Assembly (NCBI GenBank): GCA_028015205.1
Contig: CM051517.1
Span: 42,171,135 to 42,235,134, forward strand
Length of the DNA: 64,000 nt
Direction of reading: 5' to 3'
Source of the DNA: Mytilisepta virgata
Lineage: Eukaryota; Mollusca; Bivalvia; Mytilida; Mytilidae
Each line of letters opens with the position of its first letter. Position 1 is the first letter of the stretch. A program made the translations under genes and the position numbers. The notes beneath the pieces were generated by a model. That model was not told the DNA's origin. It did no database searches and saw only the letters and a list, made by a program, of their open reading frames with translations. Shown here in pieces: positions 50,501 to 59,500 of this stretch.

Positions 50501-53500
50501 TATTTATTAAATAAGATTCAGACAAGAAGATTGCTGCCTGATTTGTAAACCTACTATCTGCTTTTCTCCACCAGATCCACTGCTGTAGGTTGTAGCTAAT
50601 GTGGAAGAGCAGGCTTCCGAGTACCATGGAATGTTTCCATACTCTGTCGCACTACTTATCGACAGAGTGTAAATACTGTTTGTATACCCGTCACAATTAC
50701 AACTATCACCATCTCGACCTCCATTACCAGAGGCCCACACGTATATAGATCCTAGGCCTCCTCTACCCTAAAATATCATAAAATAAAGGATAAAAATCTT
50801 AACCTTAACTTCAAAACATCAAACAGTATTTATTCATGACCTCATCACTTAAATTTTTGATTTAATGAATAGATAATTCTGACTGGAGAAATTAATTCTA
50901 TATAAAAATTCTATTATCTAAAAATAAAATGATCCGTTCACAAAACACAGAAAATTGGACCTCCAAATCTAGAATACACATAATATCATGCTGATACTAC
51001 CAAAACGTATTTTTACCTGAGGCCTTATATTTTTACTTCATTGGTTTACAGATATTTTTTTTTAAAAAATAGGGTCGGTCGGTCAGGAAAATAAGAAAAG
51101 AAAGAGGGAAAATCATGTACTTTTGAACAATTTTGGTTATATTGCCAAATGTACAAAGGTTGCAAATGATCAGTTAATTCCCTCTTTTGAAACCCAAATA
51201 TCAGAACATCTATCTTGAAAGGTGTTGTTCAGTAGACCGTTCCCTTTTTAAGGGATCCGATTCGTCAACTACAACATAAAATGAGTGGATTCGATATCTT
51301 ACGGAATCAAGATATTCATACAAAACGAACTTAAAAGCCGCATGGGCCCTATTAAGAAATTCGTTTCATAAAACTTGTTTCGGAAATTGGCATCAACTAA
51401 CGTCTGTAAATAGATTTTTTTTTGGATCATGTTTACAAGTATTTTATTGATGGATAATCTATTTTTAGACAAATTGGAATATAATCTTTTATGAAATTTT
51501 GATGCAAAAAGGATTTTAATTTATTTTTATTTTTGAGATGGCTGATTTCAGAGGATCGGCGGTAATAAAAAACCAAAATTTTCAATTTTATTTTTTTTCT
51601 TCAAATCGGCAAAATCGGGTTAGCGGATCCGTAAACCAACTTATTAAAAATAAATGGCCTTAACTATACACATTTCGAAGTGCATGAAAATTTCTTTTGA
51701 GTATTAATCCTACTCATTTGAAGCAAGCCACTATAGGTTTTATACCTTGGTAATGCCATCATAAAATGCTTTTCTGGCAAGTGTGGCTGGCCCATCTACA
51801 GTCCTACCATCATCATCCGGACCCCAACTGGCACTATAGACCTGAATGTGTTGTTGGTGTAAACTTAGTGATGTGGCCTCAACTGAGTCTGTTACATCAC
51901 CATCTAACATTCTCACACCTAGTAAATATTAGGAAACATTGTACTGGTAATCTTTTTATATGAACAGAACCTAGACAGACATTGTTGATGCTACAAAGTG
52001 ACCGATGGTCTAATATTACATAATGTTTTATTCGATGTTTTTTCCATTGATCCATATTACAAATTCATAAGTTTCATACTACATATTGTTTACCTGACTT
52101 GGTAAGTACTCTTGAAAATAACTCTGAATATTAAATTTTTACCTATAAACAGTGTCCCAAAATAGTTAATCTTTCTATCAGAGTAAAATAAAGGGCTTCG
52201 CTAAATTGTTGACCGGTAAAGAACAAAAGTAAATGTGGACACATTATTATGTTTTACCCAATAAAATGTTGGATAATATAACATACATTACACAGAAGTA
52301 CCACAAAACAAGATGAAAAACAAATAACATTTAAAATCAAACATATTGCTTTTTTGGCCATTTTATATCTCAAAGGCCATAAAATATAGAAAAAATCTGT
52401 TGACCTATTAATAGAAGCACTAATTAAGACGAATTAAAAGAAAAATCCCCATTAAAATCGGATGAAAAAAAATTTTATTAGGTGTCCTGCAAAATGGCTA
52501 AATTTGGCCTGTTTAATCCCTTTTATTTCTGCCATGACAAAAGTTACACAAAAATGCACAGAGTAAATTTTACTGTATTTCTTATCATGAACAATTTTTG
52601 AAAAATTGGATAAGAAATAAAAAATCATTTCAAAAATTAAGGTGTGTCCATTTCGGGTCCCCTTACATCTCAAAAATGGAAAAATGGATCTTAAATAAGG
52701 TTTTCCATATACAGCAAGGAATATTAAAAACCAAAAATCATAAAAGTCAGACAAAAATTTAAGAAGTTACACCAATATTATATAAAAAAAAAAACCTAAA
52801 TGACCCCCCCCCTCCCCCCCCCCCAAAAAAAACAAAAAAAAACAGGAGGGGCCAGATTTCCCAATTCCAACCTGTTTTTCTTATGGGGGACCTTTGTGGT
52901 AAAATATAATAACAAAAGTAAACGAGCGGAAACATCTATAATATGTCCGCAAATATTTGTAGTCATATTAAAATTATAGCAGGTAGGTAGAGATCTTTTT
53001 TTTTAGAATTTTTTTTACAACGAGTCTATAGGATAGACATTCTGACTTTAATGCCACTTATTAAGAAATCTCTAAAATATCTTAAAGGTAAGCTTTAAGA
53101 ATATGGACGATATGGTTCTATTTATATATATACTGACGCTATGTTTCTATTTATATATATATATATTTAACGCTATACTTCTATTTATATATATATATAT
53201 TTAACGCTATACTTCTAAATTTAGATCCAGATATAAGCAGTTCCAGTTCTGCATGTTAAAGTCATGCAAAATACAATACACAGAAAGAACAATGAAGTCA
53301 TTTCTATAATACACTATTGCATATGTAATATAACTAGAGGGTCTCAAGAGCCTGTGTCGCTCCCCTGTATCTAATGTGATTTTGGAAATTATGTAAAATT
53401 ATATAATGATTAAGACCAAGATTGGTTTAATTTGACACAGTATTTAAAATTAAAAACAGGTCATCTTAGTGTAGTCTTACAATAGCTACTGAAGACATCT

Positions 53501-56500
53501 TATCATTATTATTTTTGAATATGTGGTCAAGTTGTGAACATTCAGAATTTTTTTTACAATTTTCTGATAGACTTCTAAACATCTTGGATGATGGATCGGC
53601 AACAAAGTAACAACACTTGGTCAGCACCTCATAAGGAACATTCATGCTATGTTTTGTTACATTCCATTCAGTGGTTCTCTAAAAGAAGTCATTTGTATGC
53701 ATTTCCCCTAGGGTCCAATGTTAAACTTAGTCCCCCGCTGGCGGCCATCTTGGATGATGGATCGGCTACAAAGTAACAACACTTGGTCAGCACCTCATAA
53801 GGAACATTCCTGCCAGATTTAGTTTCATTCCATTCAGTGGTTCTCTAAAAGAAGTCATTTGTATGCATTTCCCATAGGGTCCTATGTTAAACTAAGTTCC
53901 CCGCTGACGGCCATCTTGGATGATGGATCAGCTACAAAGTAACAGCACTTGGTCAGCACTTCATAAGGACTATTCATGCCATGTTTGGTTTCATTCCATT
54001 AAGTGGGTCACTAAAAGAAGTCATTTGTATGCATTTCCCATAGGGTTCTATGTTAAACTAAGTCCCCCACTGGCGGCCATCTTGGATTATGGATCGGCTA
54101 CAAAGTAACAACACTTGGTCAGCACCTCATAAGGAACATTCATGCCATGTTTGGTTTCATTCCATTTAACGGTTCTCTACAAGAAGTCATTTGTATGCAT
54201 TTCCCTTAGGTTCCTATGTTAAACTAAGTCCCCCTCTGGCGGCCATCTTGGATGATGGATCGGCTACAAAGTAACAACACTCGGTCAGCACCTTATAAGG
54301 GTTCATTCATGCCAGATTTAGTTTCATTCCATAAAGTGGTTCTCTAAAATTTGTATGCATTTCCCCTAGGGTCCTATGTTAAACTTAGTCCCCCGCTGGC
54401 GGCCATCTAGATGATGGATCGGCTACAAAGTAACAACACTTGGTCAGCACCTCATAAGGAACATTCATGCCATGTTTGGTTTCATTCCATTCAGTGGTTC
54501 TCTAGAAGAAGTTCAAAATGTAAAATGTTAACGACGACAACGGACGATGGACGCCAAGTGATGAGAAAAGCTCACTTGGCCCTTCGGGCCAGGTGAGCTA
54601 AAAATTAAGGACTTTCACTCGGTCAATACGTTATAAATGGACCTGTTAGATTATATTGACCTCCATAATTGATAAATATTATACTTGAATATATGTCTGA
54701 CTAAAAAGATTTGTCTTAATATGAATTTTACCTCCAATTTTAGCATTATAAGCCACTCCTACACTACACATATGATTGTCAGCTTCTGCAGCTACTTCTC
54801 CAGCACAACGTGTACCATGTCTGAAAATAAATGCATAAATGCATAATATCAAACATATGAAGCACCAAAAATGAAAAAATACAAAAGCATCTCTTAACAA
54901 AATAGAACAGCATACATCAACCATATAAACTTTACCGATGCCTTTCTACTAAATACTGCATACCTATTACACTTATAAATACTCTTAGTTTGGGAGACAA
55001 AACATCTCGAAAATATAATAATTTGGATAATGAATAATACTGATAAAAGAATAAACAATGTAATATTTAGAATATAACAAACTAGAAGCTCTGAGGGATA
55101 GCAAACTGATTTTCTTTCATCACTGTTTGAAGTATCAGCCGAGGTGAGATACCCATTATCCTGCCCACTATAATTTCTTGTGGCTTCTTGGATCTGATAC
55201 TTTACATAAAACTTAACAAAGGTAATTCATATATAAAACTTAGGACACAGTGACTTATATGTAGAGGTTCCTTATTATCCAATATCTTCATATTTACTAT
55301 GACTTGTAACTGATTAGATCTGGACCTTTACATTTGAATTAACCATGAAGAAAAAAAACAAAGGGACAAATTCTGTATCTCCTGCCAAACTCTGCTGGAT
55401 TAAGAGATAAAAAGATCTACCAGTAATTCAGAAGGAAAAGTCACCTATTCTTTTTTAACAGTTTTTACTGAATATACAATTTAAAATATAACAGAATAAT
55501 TAATTGGTTGGTATTATTTGATTCTCTGCAAACATTAAATGTCAAATCTGATAATTTTCTTTGAAATTTACCAACACAATACACTTTTTAAAAAAATTCA
55601 GAAAAAATTTAATTTCTTTTCTTCAATATATATAATATAAAAGAATTTTCAATCATGCATTACCCAGAAAAGATAAACAATGACATATATTTTTGAGATC
55701 AAATATTGATTGTGATTTCTTCGGAATTTTTTGAAAGGAAAATTCATGGAAAATCATATTTGGTGTAACAATGTGCCTAAAGTATAAACATGATCACAAT
55801 TATAACATAATTGACCCAAAAGATCTTAAAGTTTCAACATCTAATTGTAAATAACACACAATATAATAGACCTCATCTGTTAGTCTTTATTAACATTTAG
55901 TAGACTAAAAATAAAACCCCAAAATTTCCTTAAAACAAAACTTTACTGAATTAAAAAGTTCATTTATTAAATTAAAATTGCTTTCCAAAAATATATGATT
56001 TGTTTTAATCTGGAAATCTGATACAATACACCAAATATATGTATGTTGTAAATTGTAATCATATTAGATGAAAACAAATATGATATACATTTCCTGTCCT
56101 TACTATGACATTTCTAGCACTTTACAGCTTTAACACCTGTAAGAAATCTCAGGTATGAACAGGTGACTTATGAATATTAACATCTCAATAAATTATCTTA
56201 AACAAGGTATCAACAGGTCAAAGTTCTCACGTAAATACAAATTACAAACATGATCAAATTTTACCACAAACTTGCATCGTTTTCATTCATGAATTAAGAC
56301 AGATAATGAGATATCAGATATACACCTGAGAGACATATACAACACTTATTTCACATCCAAAATTTTCCACCTGTCTTTCTGATTACACAGATAATGAAGA
56401 AAAAGATCTAAAGAAACATCTTCTTTTGGCAGATTTTGACATCTTGTTTTCAAGTGAGGAGAAAATAGTTCCTTTCCACCTATTAAAAATTTGACAATAA

Positions 56501-59500
56501 AATTGTCAGCAATTTAAACATTTTTGTGGGGTATAATTGGACACTTTGTACTACTGTTCCCAGTGTGTTCTGTAATTACAGTAATTTGATTTTTTTTCTT
56601 TTTACCTAGCAAAAACCTTTTGGTTATGATATGTTTTAATTTTACAACATGTGTATTCATTATTATACTGTCAGAAAATTGAGATCATGAAGAAAAGAAA
56701 TTAACTAATTTTCACAGCATTCTTGGAGGTCTACCAAGACCATATAACATGTATAATGATTATAGACCTCCCAGCAAAAATCTTACTACTTATAATGAAA
56801 AGAAAATACTTCTTTATAAGTTTTAAGTTATGCAGCACCTTAACAAATATAGACAAACCATAGTTGATAAAGCAAAGTTATTTTTTTTAATGATACAAGA
56901 ATTTTTTACACTAAAGTGAATGCTTCTGCTGGTGATCAAAAGTCCATACTCGGTTATTTTACTGTTATAAAATTAGAAAAATTTCGTGAACAGTCAGGAG
57001 TATCTTACTCAATCATTCAGGCATATGAATCTACTCAACAACATTTCAGATTTCCATTATCTAGGCACTGAGGCCTGCTGATGAGACAAATAATAGAAAT
57101 ATATAAATACACTGTATCAAAATTGATATCACAGATTTTTTATTTCAAGGGTGTGTACATATTTTTTGTCCTAAAATTTCTTTTCTTTTCCAGGATTTCA
57201 AGGTAAATAAAATGCTCCGCTGGCGCAGCTTGATACAACCGCAAAGGTCGAACCCTGAACAGTTGGGGAAAGTATGGACACAACATTCAAGCTTGATACA
57301 GCACTGAATTTGGATTGTGAATAAATATTTGACACAGCATAGGTTTCTGACACAGAATTAATGTGGTCTAAGAACTTAAAAATTTTTAATTTACCTATTA
57401 AAACCATATCAGTATTATTTGCTTTTATATATAAATCAGAAATAACCAATTTGAAATGGAAAATTTTAAAGAAGTTTTATTTTGGGCCCTTTGGACCTTA
57501 ATGTAGACCAATTTGAAAACGGGACCAAAAATTAAGAATCTAAATACACAGTTAGATTCGGCATATCAAAGAACCCCAATAGTTTAATTTTTGATGATTC
57601 AATTTTTGATGAAATCAAATAAAGTTCAATTTTGGACCCTTTAAACCTCAATGTGGACCAATTTGATAACCGGGCCCAAATATCAATTTCTTGCTATTGC
57701 GCAATACTGTGCAATTGAAGATTTCTTGCTATTGCGCAATACTGTGCAGTTGAAGTTTTCTTGCTATTGCACAATACTGTGCAATTGAAGATTTCTTGCT
57801 ATTGGGCAATACTGTGCAATTGAAAATTTCTTGCTATTGCACAATACTTATTATAATAATTTACACATCCTGTTTGGTGTGTATCTCTGGCCTTATCATT
57901 ATTATTTGCTTTTATATATAAATCAGAAATTTAATAATAAAGTTTTTGGCAAATTTCCAATATACAAATCAAATAAAGTTCAATTTTGGACCCTCTAAAC
58001 CTCAATGGGGACCAATTTGATAACCGGGCCAAATATCAAAAATCTAAATACATGGTTAGATTCAGCATATCGAAGAACCCCATATATTCAATTTTTGTTG
58101 AAATCAAACAAAGCTTAATTTTGGACCCCGATTTGGACCAACTTGAAAACTGGGCCCATAATAAAAAAACTAAGTACATGTTTAGATTCAGCATATCAAA
58201 GAACCTCAAAAATTTAATTTTTGTTAAAATCAAACTAAATTTAATTTTGGACCCTTTGGACCTTAATGTAGACCAATTTGAAAACAGGACCAAAAATTAA
58301 GAATCTAAATACACGGTTAGATTCGGCATATCAAAGAACCCCAATAGTTCAATTTTCAGTGAAATCAAACAAAGTTTAATTTTGGACCCTTTTGGCCCCT
58401 AATTCCTAAACTGTTGGGACCAAAACTGCCAAAATCAATCCCAACCTTCCTTTTGTGGTCATAAACCTTGTGTTTAAATTTCATAGATTTCTATTTACTT
58501 ATACTAAAGTTATTGTGCAAAAACCAAGAAAAATGCTTATTTGGTCCCTTTTTTAGCCCCTAATTCCTAAACTGTTGGGACCAAAACTCCCAAAAACAAT
58601 CCCAACCTTCCTTTTGTGGTCATAAACCTTGTGTTTAAATTTCATAGATTTCTATTTACTTATACTAAAGTTATTGTGAAAAAACCAAGAAAAATGCTTA
58701 TTTGGTCCCTTTTTTAGCCCCTAATTCCTAAACTGTTGGGACCAAAACTCCCAAAAACAATCCCAACCTTCCTTTTGTGGTCATAAACCTTGTGTTAAAA
58801 TTTCATAGATTTCTATTTACTTATACTAGACTTATTGTGCGAAAACCAAGAAAAATGCTTCTTGGGCCTTTTTTTGGCCCCTAATTCTTAAACTGTTGGG
58901 ACCAAAACTCCCAAAATAAATCCCAACCTTCCTTTTGTGGTCATAAACCTTGTGTTTAAATTTCATATATTTCTATTAACTTATACTAAAGTTATAGTGC
59001 GAAAACCAAATGTCTTCGGACGACGCCGGACGACGACGACAACGCCAACGTCATACCAATATACGACTGCAAAAATTTTGCGGTGGTCGTATAAAAATAT
59101 CAGTTTTCAAGCATTTTCTCCTGTAAATGTACTGGAGCTCTATGAATTATAAATACTGTTCTTGAACTATGGACAGTAAAACAAAATAACTTTCTAAGCT
59201 CTGAATTTTTTGTCTTAATTTCAAATACATGTACTTTCAATTATTTCAAACACCTGCAAGGCACATATACAGGGGTCCAAAGTGAAGTAGGACAAATTGG
59301 CAGACTTTAAACAAAGTATTATCTAGATTTGGAATCTTTCCCTTTCTTCTTTACCATAAAATTACATAAAATCCTTTACACAAGTATTCATGATATTACT
59401 CTGGATTTCAAAGAATTGTTTGTACATTAAAGTTTACAGTTATATTTTCTACAATGTGCTTGATAGGCAAATGAGAAAACTTCTTTAAGTGAAAAAAAAA

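Larger units (their letters stand above)
57205..59097 (+). mobile_element. Hairpin-ended tandem-repeat element, family F2
   Basis: It starts AATAAAATGCTCCGCTGGCG, with stem GCTCCGC-TG-GCGCAGC (one mismatch), then CCCTGAACAGTTGGGG. It ends GACGACGCCGGACGACGACG, ACAACGCCAACG and a strong hairpin ATACGACTGCAAAA/ATTTTGCGGTGGTCGTAT. The inside holds units of about 140-170 bp with GGACCCTTTGGACC and ACCAATTTGA, a 35-bp minisatellite and four 161-bp units. Confidence 0.88.

Noticed and set aside
53588..54596. Three similar + strand ORFs of about 62 codons
   Set aside because: They are the 166-bp F1 tandem units read in one frame; the frame stays open because the units are alike.
53332..54604. CRISPR-like regular spacing
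   Set aside because: Units are 166 bp with no short repeat/spacer division, in animal DNA; it is a tandem-repeat transposon.
57986..58300. ORFs of 104 and 85 codons on opposite strands
   Set aside because: Both lie in F2 tandem units and show the repeat on both strands; no protein family is recognisable.
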